From Tyzzerella sp. (GTDB taxonomy: Bacteria; Bacillota; Clostridia; Lachnospirales; Lachnospiraceae): a stretch of DNA of 64,000 nucleotides. Below the pieces are notes generated by a model. That model did no database searches. It worked only from the letters and a program-made list of their open reading frames with translations, and was not told the origin of the DNA. The DNA lies in contig JAFQDE010000011.1 of assembly GCA_017416155.1 (NCBI GenBank), positions 1-64,000 of the forward strand. The letters run 5' to 3'. Below, in pieces: positions 26,917 through 36,981 of the stretch (position 1 is the first letter of the stretch; every line of letters starts with the position of its first letter). The position numbers and the translations under genes are program-made.

Positions 26917-29900
26917 ATGAGTTTACAATTTATCATGGGACCTTCCGGTTCAGGAAAGTCCCATTATCTGTATCAGTGGGTAACTTTAGAGGCATCAGTG
27001 CATCCGGAAAAGAAGTATATCGTTCTTGTGCCGGAGCAGTTTACCATGCAGGCCCAAAGGGACCTTGTTATGGCGAGCCCGAACAAAGGAATATTAAATA
27101 TTGAAGTTTTGAGTTTTAATCGTTTGGCGCATCGTGTATTAGAGGAGACCGGAGAAAACCGTCGAATGATATTAAATGATGTCGGGAAAAACTTTGTCAT
27201 TCGAAAAGTTGCAGGGGATCACGAAGAGAAATTAACAGTCCTTGGCCGCAATCTGAGAAAGATGGGATATATCAATGAAGTAAAGGCTGCCATTTCAGAA
27301 TTTACGCAATATGATATAGCACCGGATGATCTTGATGAGATGGTAGAGAATGCGAAAGAGTATCCAAATCTGTATTACAAACTCAAAGATATTCAAGTGC
27401 TCTATAAGGAGTTTCAGGAGTTCTTAAGAGGCAAGTATATTACAGGAGATGAGGTGCTGGATGTACTTTCCATGGTTGCAGGAAAGTCAAAACTTCTTAA
27501 GGATAGTGTGATTGTATTGGATGGGTTTACCGGTTTCACACCGATTCAAAACAAGCTTTTGCGCGAAATTCTCACTGTGTGTGAGAAAATGATGATCACC
27601 ATCACAATGGATAAGCGTGAGAATCCGTATGTATACCAACATCCGTATCAACTTTTTGCACTTAGCAAGCAAATGGTGACAGGTCTTGTAAAGATTGCAA
27701 GAGAAATAAAAATAGAATTGGAAGAGCCAGTCTATTTATATGAGAAACCGATATATCGATTCCGAGAAAATAAAGCGTTGGCGTTTTTAGAATCATATCT
27801 TTTTCGTTACTCGAGGGAACGATATGATGCAGAGCAAAGTGCGCTTCAAATATGGTGTGCACGGAATCCGAAGGAGGAGATTGATTTCGTTGCGCAGAAA
27901 ATTCGCTATCTTGTACGTACCCAAGGGTATCGCTATCGTGATATAGCGGTGCTTGCGGGAGATGTCAATGCGTATTCGAACCACATCGAGCAGGCATTTT
28001 CGAAGTATGATTTGCCTATATTTATGGATCATAAGAGAAGTATTCTTCTTAATTCATGCGTAGAATACATTCGCAGTCTTTTGAATATGGCAGAGCAAAA
28101 TTTTACTTATGAAAGTGTGTTCCGTTACCTGCGTACCGGATTTTCCAATATCTCTCAGAGAAATGTAGACATATTGGAAAACTATGTGTTGGCACTGGGG
28201 ATACGTGGATATAAGAAGTGGCAGGAGAAGTGGGTTCGTAGAACAATAGGAATGGAAGAGTCAGCACTTGCTGAAGTAAATCGCATCCGAGAGGAGTTTG
28301 TTGCGAGCACTGAGGAAGTTATGGCGGTTCTGAAGAGTAGAAATAAGACAGTTTACGATGTAACCAAAGCATTACATAGTTTTTTTATAAAAGGCGAACT
28401 GCAACAGCGAGTGAGGGAATATCAGACAAAGTTTGAGATAGAGGGAGAACTGTCGCTGGAGAAAGAGTATGCACAGGTTTATCGAATTGTCATAGAACTT
28501 TTGGACCAGTTTGTAGAACTTATGGGTGACGAGCGCATTTCCATAAAAGAGTATGCAGAACTTTTGGATGCAGGACTAGAGGAAGCGAAAGTAGGGATTA
28601 TTCCGCCGAGTACAGATCAGATTGTTGTTGGTGATCTTGAAAGAAGCCGTATGAAAGATGTGAAGGTCATCTTTTTAATTGGTGTAAACGACATCTATAT
28701 ACCGGGAGTTTCAGAAAAAAGCGGACTTTTGTCAGAATATGATAGGAAGCGATTAGCGGACCAAGGGGCTGTTTTGGCACCAAATGTGAAGGAGCAAACT
28801 TATATTCAGAAATTTTATCTATATCTGATTTTGACGAAACCGTCAAGTCAGGTCTTTTTGACGTACAGTAAATCATCGGGGGACGGCAAGGCAATACGTC
28901 CGGCATATTTGATTTCAGATTTACTAAAAATGTTTACAAAATTAAGAGTACATGAGGTTTCGCAGTCAATTCGAGATAAAGAATTGACTGTGGAAGGTGG
29001 TGTTGACGCCATTGTTGGCGGACTTCAAAGAAAACAAGAAGGATTCGAGAGTGCGTGGAAGGAACTTTACACATGGTATAAGAAACATCCACAGTGGTGC
29101 GAAAAGATCGAGCAATTGGTGGAGGCAGCGTTCTACTGCAACGAGGAACGGAGGCTTACAAAAGAGACAGCCAAAGGGTTATATGGGGAACTTTTAAAAG
29201 GCAGTGTGACAAGGCTGGAAAAATTCTCGGCATGTGCTTATGCACATTTTCTAAAATATGGCCTTTGTCTTAGGGAACGTGAAATGTATCAATTTCAGGC
29301 AGTTGATATGGGAAATTTGTTTCATGGTGCTATTGAACGTTTTGCTAAGAAATTGGAGCAGGCAGGCTATGGTTGGACAGAGGTGCCGGAAGGGATGCGT
29401 GAAACTTTTATACAGGACAGTGTGGATGAAAGCATTGTAGATTATGGGAATTCCATTCTCTACAGTTCTGCACGAAATGAATATAATATTCTGCGTCTGA
29501 AGCGCATGCTGCGTCGTACCGTGTGGGCACTGACTAAACAACTTGAAAAAGGGGATTTTGTCCCGACAGGATATGAGGTGGTTTTTGAAGGTGGTAAAAT
29601 TGATCGCATTGACGTGTGTGAGGATGAGGATAAATTATATGTAAAAGTTATTGATTATAAAACCGGAGAAAAAACATTTAACCTCGGTGAACTTTGCTAT
29701 GGGCTTCAGATGCAGCTAGTTGTATATATGAATGCTGCTTTAGATATTGAGAAGAGCAAACATCCGGAGAAGATAGTCATTCCTGCAGGGCTGTTATATT
29801 ATCGTATGAAGGATCCGATTGTAGATAAACCGGCGAATGATAAATTAGCAGAGGATGTCATTCTTCAAGAGTTGAGACCGGATGGCGTGGTTCAAGGGTC

Positions 29901-30261
29901 TGAGGAAGTATTAGAACATTTTGACAGGGGATTTACCGGGACATCCCAAGTGATTCCCGTTGCAAAAACGCAGGCAGGTGTATTGAGTAAAACATCAAAG
30001 ATTCTGTCTGAAGAGGAGTTTTATATCATTTCTGAGTATGCTAAGAAACAGGCACAGAAAGTGAGAGGGGAAATCCTTGACGGAAATATAGAACTGAATC
30101 CCTATGTATTGGGAGGCAACACCGGTTGTGACTATTGCCCGTATCATTCTGTATGTGGTTTCGATGAGAAAATAGATGGACATGAGTATCGAAGATTAGA
30201 GAAATTAGATAGTGGCAAGGCATTAGAGAAGATGCGCAAGGAGGTGGATATATGGGAGTAG
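26917..30261 (+). CDS. addB: ATP-dependent nuclease subunit B
   Basis: A 1114-residue subunit of the AddAB helicase-nuclease that repairs double-strand breaks. It has an N-terminal Walker A-like MGPSGSGKSHYLY (G8 to S15) and UvrD-like body; the C-terminal PD-(D/E)XK nuclease shows VKVIDYKTGEKTF. The [4Fe-4S] cluster cysteines are one in FSACAYAHFLKYG and three in GCDYCPYHSVCGF near the end. Length agrees with B. subtilis AddB (about 1160). The stop overlaps the addA start by 10 bases, so the two are translated together. Confidence 0.95.
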   Translation: MSLQFIMGPSGSGKSHYLYQWVTLEASVHPEKKYIVLVPEQFTMQAQRDLVMASPNKGILNIEVLSFNRLAHRVLEETGENRRMILNDVGKNFVIRKVAGDHEEKLTVLGRNLRKMGYINEVKAAISEFTQYDIAPDDLDEMVENAKEYPNLYYKLKDIQVLYKEFQEFLRGKYITGDEVLDVLSMVAGKSKLLKDSVIVLDGFTGFTPIQNKLLREILTVCEKMMITITMDKRENPYVYQHPYQLFALSKQMVTGLVKIAREIKIELEEPVYLYEKPIYRFRENKALAFLESYLFRYSRERYDAEQSALQIWCARNPKEEIDFVAQKIRYLVRTQGYRYRDIAVLAGDVNAYSNHIEQAFSKYDLPIFMDHKRSILLNSCVEYIRSLLNMAEQNFTYESVFRYLRTGFSNISQRNVDILENYVLALGIRGYKKWQEKWVRRTIGMEESALAEVNRIREEFVASTEEVMAVLKSRNKTVYDVTKALHSFFIKGELQQRVREYQTKFEIEGELSLEKEYAQVYRIVIELLDQFVELMGDERISIKEYAELLDAGLEEAKVGIIPPSTDQIVVGDLERSRMKDVKVIFLIGVNDIYIPGVSEKSGLLSEYDRKRLADQGAVLAPNVKEQTYIQKFYLYLILTKPSSQVFLTYSKSSGDGKAIRPAYLISDLLKMFTKLRVHEVSQSIRDKELTVEGGVDAIVGGLQRKQEGFESAWKELYTWYKKHPQWCEKIEQLVEAAFYCNEERRLTKETAKGLYGELLKGSVTRLEKFSACAYAHFLKYGLCLREREMYQFQAVDMGNLFHGAIERFAKKLEQAGYGWTEVPEGMRETFIQDSVDESIVDYGNSILYSSARNEYNILRLKRMLRRTVWALTKQLEKGDFVPTGYEVVFEGGKIDRIDVCEDEDKLYVKVIDYKTGEKTFNLGELCYGLQMQLVVYMNAALDIEKSKHPEKIVIPAGLLYYRMKDPIVDKPANDKLAEDVILQELRPDGVVQGSEEVLEHFDRGFTGTSQVIPVAKTQAGVLSKTSKILSEEEFYIISEYAKKQAQKVRGEILDGNIELNPYVLGGNTGCDYCPYHSVCGFDEKIDGHEYRRLEKLDSGKALEKMRKEVDIWE

Positions 30262-33200
30262 TGTTTACAAAAGAGCAACAACAGGTCATAGACCTTCGAA
30301 ATCGCAATATCCTTGTATCTGCCGCAGCAGGCTCAGGAAAAACAGCTGTGCTTGTAGAACGTATTATTACAAGATTGACAAAAGACGCGAAGCCACTCAA
30401 TGTGGATGAACTTCTTATTGTAACATTTACAGAAGCTGCCGCATCCGAGATGAAAGAGCGTATTCACGGTGCAATTGAAAATGCATTGGAAAACGAGCCT
30501 GACAATGTACATCTTCAGCGCCAAGCAACTTTGATTCATCAAGCACAGATTACGACGATTCATAAGTTTTGTCTGTCTGTTATCCGAGATTATTTTCACA
30601 CAATTGATTTGGATCCCGGATTTCGTGTAGGTGAAGAGGGAGAATTAAAACTTCTAAAACGCGATGTTGTAGAGGCTGTTTTGGAGACAGCTTATGAGAA
30701 GGGTGACGACGGCTTTATTCGTTTTGTGGAGAGCTATGCAACGGGCAGAGATGACCGCAAATTGGAGGAACTGATTCTACAATTATATGAGCTTTCCAGA
30801 AGTTATCCGAACCCGAAAAAATGGTTAGATTCCTGTGTGGAGCAATATCATGTACAAAATGTAGAAGAATTGGAACAGAAACCATTTGTACTTGAGATGA
30901 TGCAAGAGGTAAAACAGTATCTGAGTGATATACAAAAGTTATTGGAATTTGGCATTACTGTCTGCGATGAGGAAGATGGCCCGGCTGTATATCGAGATGC
31001 ATTGAATTCAGATTGGATGCTCATGACACAACTTCAGAGAGCGGATAGCTTTGAAAAGATGCAAAAAGAACTTCAGAGTGTCAATTGGGCAAAACTGGCA
31101 GCATGCAGAGATAAAATGGTGTCTGAAAAAAAGATTCAGCAGGTGAAAGATATTCGTGATGAGGTGAAGGGACTTGTGAAAGACCTTTCAAAGCAGTACT
31201 TCTTCGATGATGTGTATGAGATACAAGAGGAGATGGCACAGTCAGAGCAGAATATGCGAACCTTAACTGAACTTGTAAAAGCATTTGCAGAGGCGTTTTC
31301 AGAAGAAAAGCGACGTAAAAATCTGATTGATTTTAATGATATGGAACAATATGCACTGCAGATATTAACCAGAGAAGAAGAAGGCAAATATGTTCCAAGT
31401 ATTGTTGCAGAAAGTTATCAAGAAAAATTTGCTGAGATTATGATTGATGAGTATCAGGACAGTAACCTTGTTCAAGAAGCAATTCTGACAAGTGTATCTA
31501 CCGTGTCAAAGGGCATCTATAACATTTTTATGGTTGGGGATGTAAAGCAGAGTATTTATCGTTTCCGACTATCCAGACCGGAACTCTTTATGGAAAAGTT
31601 CCACAACTATAGCCTGGAGGACAGTAAAACACAACGCATCGACCTTCATAAGAATTTCCGAAGCAGGCGGGAGGTCCTAGACAGTACCAATTTTGTCTTT
31701 GAACAGATTATGATTTCGGAATTTGGAGGTATTGCTTACGATGAAAAGGCGGCGCTCTATGTGGGGGCAGATTATGAGGAACGCGTTGACAATGAAACAG
31801 AAGTTCTTATCTTAGAGGCTCCGGAAACAAAGACAGAAGAGAGAATCGAATTGGAAGCAGAGATGGTTGCCAAGCGAATCAAAGAACTGATGGCAACGCA
31901 CATCGTCTATGATAAAGAAACAAAAAGTTATCGCAAAGTACGATACAACGATATTGTTATTCTTACACGCAGTTTGAAAGGTTGGACAGATACTTTTTCT
32001 ACTGTCTTAAATAGTGCCGGGATTCCGACTTATACCGGTTCCAAGGAAGGATATTTTCAAACACATGAGATTGAACTTGCACTTCAATATTTGAAAATTC
32101 TCGACAATCCAAGACAGGATATTCCGATGGCGGCAGTACTACTGTCAATGTTTGGCGGATTAACAAGTGAAGAATTGGCCATCATTCGAAGCAGTACGAG
32201 GGAGAAGACACTTTATGAAAGTATCCGGGCATACAGGGAGCATGGTGAGCAAGTTAAGATTCGAGAGCATTTAGACACATTTTTAAATATTTATGAGCGA
32301 TTCCGTGAGCAAGTGCCATATAAGGAGATTCATAGACTATTGTGGGAGTTGATGGATGAAACCGGTTATATGGACTATGTGTCTGCACTTCCAAGCGGAG
32401 AACAGCGTGCCGCGAATCTGGAAATGTTGTTGGAAAAAGCAGTGACTTTTGAGGGTACCAGTTACAAAGGACTCTTTCATTTTGTGCGTTATATAGAACA
32501 ATTGGAAAAATACGATGTTGACTACGGAGAGGCAAGTCTGATGGATGAAAAGATGAATGTCGTCAATCTGATGAGTATTCATAAGAGTAAGGGACTGGAG
32601 TTTCCTATTGTATTTGTTGTAGGTATGGGTAAGCAGTTTAATATGCAAGATACGAAACAGAGTATTGTGGTTCATCCGGAACTTGGAGTCGGTGTAGATG
32701 CAGTCGATACTGTTCTCAGAGTGAAGACTTCGACACTACTTAAAAAGGCGATTCAGCACAAGGTTCAGATAGAAAGTAAGGCAGAGGAACTGCGTGTATT
32801 GTATGTTGCCATGACTCGGGCAAAGGAAAAGCTGATATTATGCGGGGCGACTGTAGATATGGAGAAAGAACTGTTTTCTTTGGCATCAATTATCACGCGA
32901 GCAGAACGCAAACTCTCCTATTACAGTTTAACAAAAGCAAATAAATATATGGACTGGGTGTTGCTGGCACTTGTGCGAAATAAATGCTTTGCACATATAT
33001 TGGAACAATATGACATGGTTGTGCCGTACGGACTGTCTATGCATGCTGAAGATGTTCCACTTCAAGTGAAGATTGTGACCGTGGATGAGCTGATTCTTCA
33101 GGAAGCAGAGGAACAGATAACGGATGGAGTGACGAAGCATGCCCTTGAACATTGGGATACTAGGTGCATATACGACGAAGAAATGAAGCAACAATTCGAA

Positions 33201-33887
33201 GAGCAATTTGCGTATCAATATTCTTATGATGATAGTTGTACGATGAAGCAAAAACTGTCTGTCTCAGAACTTAAAAAGAGAGCATACATGGAACAGGACG
33301 GTACGGAGGTGTTCAAGGAAGAAGAGGTTATACCGCTATTGCCGAAGTTCCTTGAGGAGAGTGAGCAACTTACCGGAGCCTCCAGAGGTAGTGCCTACCA
33401 CAAATTCCTAGAACTTTTGGATTATACGAAAGAGTATGATGCGACAAGCCTTGCCATAGTGCTTGCCAAGAACGTACAGGAAGGATTGCTCACAACAGAG
33501 ATGGCGGATTGTATTCATGTACAGGACATTCTTACCTTTTTGGGCAGCACAGTTGCACGCCGTATGAGGCAGGCGGCTTTACAAGGCAAATTGTTTTTAG
33601 AGCAACCGTTTGTGTTAGGTATGGAAGCGAGGGAACTCTATTCCGAGACAGAATCTGATGAATGTATACTGGTACAGGGTATTATTGATGTCTATTTTGA
33701 GGAAGAGGACAGTCTGATTCTTCTAGACTACAAGACAGATAGAGTCTCCGAGGCTCAAGAACTTGTTGACAAATACTGTGCACAGCTTGAATATTATGCC
33801 CGAGCCTTACATCAATTGACAGGAAAACAAGTGAAAGAAAAGGTTATCTATTCTTTTGCACTTGAGAAAGAGATTGAGGTGTATTAA
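30252..33887 (+). CDS. addA: ATP-dependent helicase/nuclease subunit A
   Basis: A 1211-residue UvrD-family helicase with a C-terminal nuclease, partner of AddB. The Q motif FTKEQQQVIDLRN is followed by Walker A ILVSAAAGSGKTAVLVERI, motif Ia TFTEAAASEMKERI, motif II IMIDEYQDSNLVQE, motif IV RFRLSRPELFMEKF and motif VI YVAMTRAKEKL. The nuclease core DSLILLDYKTDRV stands near residue 1155. AddA loads RecA after Chi recognition; nothing looks broken. Confidence 0.95.
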   Translation: MGVVFTKEQQQVIDLRNRNILVSAAAGSGKTAVLVERIITRLTKDAKPLNVDELLIVTFTEAAASEMKERIHGAIENALENEPDNVHLQRQATLIHQAQITTIHKFCLSVIRDYFHTIDLDPGFRVGEEGELKLLKRDVVEAVLETAYEKGDDGFIRFVESYATGRDDRKLEELILQLYELSRSYPNPKKWLDSCVEQYHVQNVEELEQKPFVLEMMQEVKQYLSDIQKLLEFGITVCDEEDGPAVYRDALNSDWMLMTQLQRADSFEKMQKELQSVNWAKLAACRDKMVSEKKIQQVKDIRDEVKGLVKDLSKQYFFDDVYEIQEEMAQSEQNMRTLTELVKAFAEAFSEEKRRKNLIDFNDMEQYALQILTREEEGKYVPSIVAESYQEKFAEIMIDEYQDSNLVQEAILTSVSTVSKGIYNIFMVGDVKQSIYRFRLSRPELFMEKFHNYSLEDSKTQRIDLHKNFRSRREVLDSTNFVFEQIMISEFGGIAYDEKAALYVGADYEERVDNETEVLILEAPETKTEERIELEAEMVAKRIKELMATHIVYDKETKSYRKVRYNDIVILTRSLKGWTDTFSTVLNSAGIPTYTGSKEGYFQTHEIELALQYLKILDNPRQDIPMAAVLLSMFGGLTSEELAIIRSSTREKTLYESIRAYREHGEQVKIREHLDTFLNIYERFREQVPYKEIHRLLWELMDETGYMDYVSALPSGEQRAANLEMLLEKAVTFEGTSYKGLFHFVRYIEQLEKYDVDYGEASLMDEKMNVVNLMSIHKSKGLEFPIVFVVGMGKQFNMQDTKQSIVVHPELGVGVDAVDTVLRVKTSTLLKKAIQHKVQIESKAEELRVLYVAMTRAKEKLILCGATVDMEKELFSLASIITRAERKLSYYSLTKANKYMDWVLLALVRNKCFAHILEQYDMVVPYGLSMHAEDVPLQVKIVTVDELILQEAEEQITDGVTKHALEHWDTRCIYDEEMKQQFEEQFAYQYSYDDSCTMKQKLSVSELKKRAYMEQDGTEVFKEEEVIPLLPKFLEESEQLTGASRGSAYHKFLELLDYTKEYDATSLAIVLAKNVQEGLLTTEMADCIHVQDILTFLGSTVARRMRQAALQGKLFLEQPFVLGMEARELYSETESDECILVQGIIDVYFEEEDSLILLDYKTDRVSEAQELVDKYCAQLEYYARALHQLTGKQVKEKVIYSFALEKEIEVY

Positions 33888-34147
33888 TGGAGGTCTTGAT
33901 AATCTATGGGACACTAGTAAATGTAATTGCTTTTTTCCTGTATGGAATCGACAAATGGAAGGCTAGAAAGGACCTGAGAAGAATTCCGGAAAGGGTGCTG
34001 CTTGAAATAGCTGTTATAGGAGGCAGTGTAGGTGCTTATGTGGGGATGCACCTTTTTCGTCACAAGACACGAAAAGTAAAATTCAGTGTGGGAGTGCCAA
34101 TTATATTTTTTATCCAGATAGGAATCTTATTGTATATTTATCACTAA
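33887..34147 (+). CDS. DUF1294 family membrane protein
   Basis: An 86-residue protein with two or three membrane helices. The DUF1294 signature is clear: FFLYGIDKWKARKDLRRIPE, then GGSVGAYVGMHLFRHKTRK and a last helix. Function is unknown. It overlaps the addA stop by one base (TAATG), so it is the last gene of the hflX-addBA transcript unless the following hairpin is read through. Confidence 0.85.
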   Translation: MEVLIIYGTLVNVIAFFLYGIDKWKARKDLRRIPERVLLEIAVIGGSVGAYVGMHLFRHKTRKVKFSVGVPIIFFIQIGILLYIYH

Positions 34148-34172
34148 AATGGAATAAAGCTATCAAAATAGG

Positions 34173-34205
34173 AAATCCTCTTACCAAAACGGAAAGGGGA
34201 TTTTT
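34173..34205 (+). terminator. Terminator that also covers the ribosome binding site of the spore protein gene
   Basis: AAATCCTCTT at 34173-34182 pairs with AAGGGGATTT at 34194-34203 (one G-U), followed by TTTTT. The right arm contains the AAGGGG Shine-Dalgarno of the gene starting at 34208. Confidence 0.7.
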
Positions 34206-34207
34206 CT

Positions 34208-34399
34208 ATGGCTAAGAAAAAAGAAATACGTCTGTCAGAACTAACAGAGGAAGAAAAAATGAAATATGAGATTGCAGAGGAGTTGGGCCTTTTGGATAAA
34301 GTGTTGAAAGAAGGTTGGCGCTCTTTAAGTTCAAAGGAAACAGGAAAGATTGGTGGGCTGGTGACTAAGAAACGTCGGGAGATGAGAGTTGCCAAATAA
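34208..34399 (+). CDS. Small, acid-soluble spore protein, alpha/beta-type
   Basis: A 63-residue protein. The two conserved blocks are present: MKYEIAEELGLLDKVLKEGW and TGKIGGLVTKKRREM, matching the KYEIA and GGxxTKR segments of alpha/beta SASPs, which coat DNA in spores and protect it from UV and heat. It has its own frame and ribosome binding site within a hairpin. Transcription should be forespore-specific (sigma G), though I cannot see a clear sigma G promoter. Its presence points to a spore-forming host. Confidence 0.82.
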   Translation: MAKKKEIRLSELTEEEKMKYEIAEELGLLDKVLKEGWRSLSSKETGKIGGLVTKKRREMRVAK

Positions 34400-34417
34400 A
34401 GGAAAATCTGCTATAAT
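34389..34417 (+). promoter_or_regulatory. Sigma-A promoter for the WecG-like gene
   Basis: TTGCCA at 34389-34394, a 17-base spacer, and TATAAT at 34412-34417. The -35 box lies in the last codons of the spore protein gene. Confidence 0.75.
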
Positions 34418-34446
34418 CAAAAGACTGAATTTTATCAGGTGAGGTT

Positions 34447-35121
34447 ATGGACGAGAAAATACAAGTATTAGATTTACAAATTGACAATCTTACAGCAAAG
34501 GACGCGGTAAAACGTGTCGTGTCATATATGGAGACGGAGCTGGTCAATGTAGTTGAGATGGTTACCATGAATACATTGGCAAAATTCCAACAAGAAGAGA
34601 TGGCAAAGGAATTGTTTGATAGCTTTGATATTGCGTTGGCAAGTGATAAGGGAATGCTGGAAGCGGCCGGTGAAACAGATGAGAGACGGCTGAAAGAAGT
34701 GGACGAGTTACTATTTATCAAGATGGTGATGCGTTTTCTCCATAAAAACAGTGCCAGAGTATTTTTACTTGCAGAGGATGATGCTGATTTACAGAAGCTT
34801 GAGATGTATATGCAGAATGACTATTCGAATATACAAGTGGTGGACAAGGCTACCATGCAAGAAAAAGGAACTTCAGACGATATGCTTTTGAATTTGGTAA
34901 ACGGAGCTGAAGCAGAGTGTATTTTGTCAGCACTCCCGTCGCCGATTGAGGAGCAGTTTATTTACAGAAATAAATCTTTAGTAAATGCAAGGATATGGCT
35001 AGGATTTGGTAATCTGCTGGATGAGTTAAAGAAGGAAAAAACAGGTTTTCAAAAAATAAAAGAATTCATATTACGACAGCTTTTGAAAAAAGAGATGGCA
35101 AAAAAAGGGGAAAATGCATAA
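34447..35121 (+). CDS. WecG/TagA/CpsF family glycosyltransferase
   Basis: A 224-residue protein of glycosyltransferase family 26. The N-terminal block VLDLQIDNLTAKDAVKRVVSYM, the central ALASDKGMLEAAG and KEVDELLFIKMVM, and WLGFGNLLDE near the end match the family, whose members transfer N-acetylmannosaminyl or similar residues to lipid-linked sugars for wall polymers. The usual GNPKQE-like substrate segment is poorly conserved, so the activity may differ or be lost. It has its own promoter and a terminator at its stop. Confidence 0.72.
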   Translation: MDEKIQVLDLQIDNLTAKDAVKRVVSYMETELVNVVEMVTMNTLAKFQQEEMAKELFDSFDIALASDKGMLEAAGETDERRLKEVDELLFIKMVMRFLHKNSARVFLLAEDDADLQKLEMYMQNDYSNIQVVDKATMQEKGTSDDMLLNLVNGAEAECILSALPSPIEEQFIYRNKSLVNARIWLGFGNLLDELKKEKTGFQKIKEFILRQLLKKEMAKKGENA

Positions 35122-35150
35122 AAACATGCGATTTTCCTCTTTATTTTTTT
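35104..35150 (+). terminator. Terminator overlapping the end of the WecG-like gene
   Basis: A long stem (AAAGGGGAAAATGCAT with its near-complement in 35126-35142, one bulge) ends in TTATTTTTTT. The stem begins inside the last codons. Confidence 0.85.
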
Positions 35151-35200
35151 GCGATTTTGCATTAAGATTAAAAGAGGTTACTAATTATGGAGGGATAAAG

Positions 35201-36289
35201 ATGATATCGAATCAAATACTTCAGAATACAGTTGAAGGAATGAAGGCAATCACAAGAGTTGATTTGTGTGTCATGGATATAGACGGAAAGATTCTTGCAA
35301 GTACGTGTACAAAGACGGAAGAGGTGATCACAGCAGCAAGGTCATTTGATGAATCAGAAGAAGATGGCATAAGTATACAGGGTTTTCAATTTTTTAAAAT
35401 ATATGATGAGTGTCAATTAGAGTACATATTAGTTGCTTTTGGGGAAGGAGAAGAAGTTACTACTGTCGGTAGAATGGCTGCATTTCAGATTCAAAGCCTC
35501 TTAGTTGCGTATAAGGAACGCTTTGATAAAGATAACTTTTTCAAGAATTTGTTACTCGACAATTTGCTCTTGGTAGATATATACAATCGTGCAAAAAAAT
35601 TGCATATTGACACGGAAGTAAAACGTGTTATCTTTATTGTGGAAATGCCTGTTGAAAAGGAAATTCATACATTGGAACAGGTGCGCATTATTCTCAGTGG
35701 CAAAAAAAAGGATTTTATTACGGCAGTAGATGAAAAGAATATTATTGTTGTGAGAGAAGTGGAAGCAAACGAAGGTTACTGCGATATGGAAAAGTATGCG
35801 CAAAACCTTCAAACACTTTTGGAATCACAGGGAGTAGACGGATGTCATATTGCATATGGCACAATTGTCTCTGACATTAAAGAAGTCTCTAAGTCTTACA
35901 AGGAAGCGCATCTTGCGTTGGATGTAGGAAAGATTTTCTTTGAGGAGAAAGATATTATCGCGTATAACACACTGGGCATCGGACGTTTGATATATCAATT
36001 GCCAGTACCTCTTTGTAAGATGTTTATCCGTGAGATTTTTGAGGGGAAATCCCCGGATGATTTTGATGAAGAGACATTGACAACGATTAATAAGTTCTTC
36101 GAGAACAGTCTGAATGTTTCAGAGACATCCAGACAATTGTATATTCACAGAAATACTCTGGTATATCGTTTGGATAAGATTCAAAAGAGTACCGGACTTG
36201 ATCTCCGGGTGTTTGAGGATGCAATTACATTTAAAATTGCATTGATGGTTGTGAAGTACATGAAATATATGGAGACATTGGAGTATTAA
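35201..36289 (+). CDS. CdaR/PucR-family transcriptional regulator
   Basis: A 362-residue regulator. The N-terminal sugar-diacid recognition domain starts with QILQNTVEGMKAITRVDLCV, the middle holds a GGDEF-like CdaR fold (HIAYGTIVSDIKEVSKSYKEA), and the C-terminal HTH_30 shows LNVSETSRQLYIHRNTLVYRLDKI. CdaR proteins activate genes for sugar diacid or polyol use; the target here is unknown. The ATG at 35201 follows GGAGGG; an in-frame start at 35114 lies within the terminator. It precedes ftsE by 17 bases. Confidence 0.85.
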   Translation: MISNQILQNTVEGMKAITRVDLCVMDIDGKILASTCTKTEEVITAARSFDESEEDGISIQGFQFFKIYDECQLEYILVAFGEGEEVTTVGRMAAFQIQSLLVAYKERFDKDNFFKNLLLDNLLLVDIYNRAKKLHIDTEVKRVIFIVEMPVEKEIHTLEQVRIILSGKKKDFITAVDEKNIIVVREVEANEGYCDMEKYAQNLQTLLESQGVDGCHIAYGTIVSDIKEVSKSYKEAHLALDVGKIFFEEKDIIAYNTLGIGRLIYQLPVPLCKMFIREIFEGKSPDDFDEETLTTINKFFENSLNVSETSRQLYIHRNTLVYRLDKIQKSTGLDLRVFEDAITFKIALMVVKYMKYMETLEY

Positions 36290-36306
36290 TAATTTAGGAG
36301 GAGCGT

Positions 36307-36981
36307 ATGATTGAATTAAAAGAAGTTACAAAAGAGTATTCAAAAGGGATAGCAGCACTTAACGGAATCAACTTAAAAATTGACAAAGGTGAGTTTGTGT
36401 TTATTGTTGGTGACAGTGGTTCCGGTAAATCCACTTTGATTCGTCTCTTGCTGAAGGAATTGGAACCGACGAGTGGAACCATTACCGTTATGAAAAAGAA
36501 CTTGGGGCTTATGAGACATAAGGCTATTCCGTTTTATCGCAGAAAAATGGGTGTTGTATTTCAGGATTTTCGCCTTTTACAAGATAGAAATGTATATGAG
36601 AATATTGCATTTGCACTTCGTGTAACCGAAACACCTACCAGGGTATTAAAGAAAAAAGTACCGGCAGCACTTTCATTGGTAGGATTGGCTCAAAAATACA
36701 AATCATATCCAAACGAGTTGTCGGGTGGTGAACAACAGAGAGTTGCGATTGCAAGAGCAATTGTAAATGAGCCTTCTATTCTGCTTGCAGATGAGCCGAC
36801 GGGTAATCTTGACCCGGCGAACTCATGGGAGATTATGAAGCTTTTGGAAGAAGCAAACAATCGTGGAACAACCGTTGTTGTTGTTACACATAACCATGAG
36901 ATTGTCAGTGCAATGAAAAAACGCGTAGTCACAATGCAAAAGGGGAACATTGTGAGTGATACGAAAAAGGTGGGTGTATAA
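36307..36981 (+). CDS. ftsE: Cell division ATP-binding protein FtsE
   Basis: A 224-residue ABC ATPase that, with FtsX, controls peptidoglycan hydrolases at division or sporulation. Walker A GDSGSGKSTLIR, signature LSGGEQQRVAIARA and Walker B ILLADEPTGNLD are complete; the N-terminal IELKEVTKEYSKG is typical FtsE. GGAGGAGC precedes the ATG. ftsX follows with no gap. Confidence 0.95.
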   Translation: MIELKEVTKEYSKGIAALNGINLKIDKGEFVFIVGDSGSGKSTLIRLLLKELEPTSGTITVMKKNLGLMRHKAIPFYRRKMGVVFQDFRLLQDRNVYENIAFALRVTETPTRVLKKKVPAALSLVGLAQKYKSYPNELSGGEQQRVAIARAIVNEPSILLADEPTGNLDPANSWEIMKLLEEANNRGTTVVVVTHNHEIVSAMKKRVVTMQKGNIVSDTKKVGV

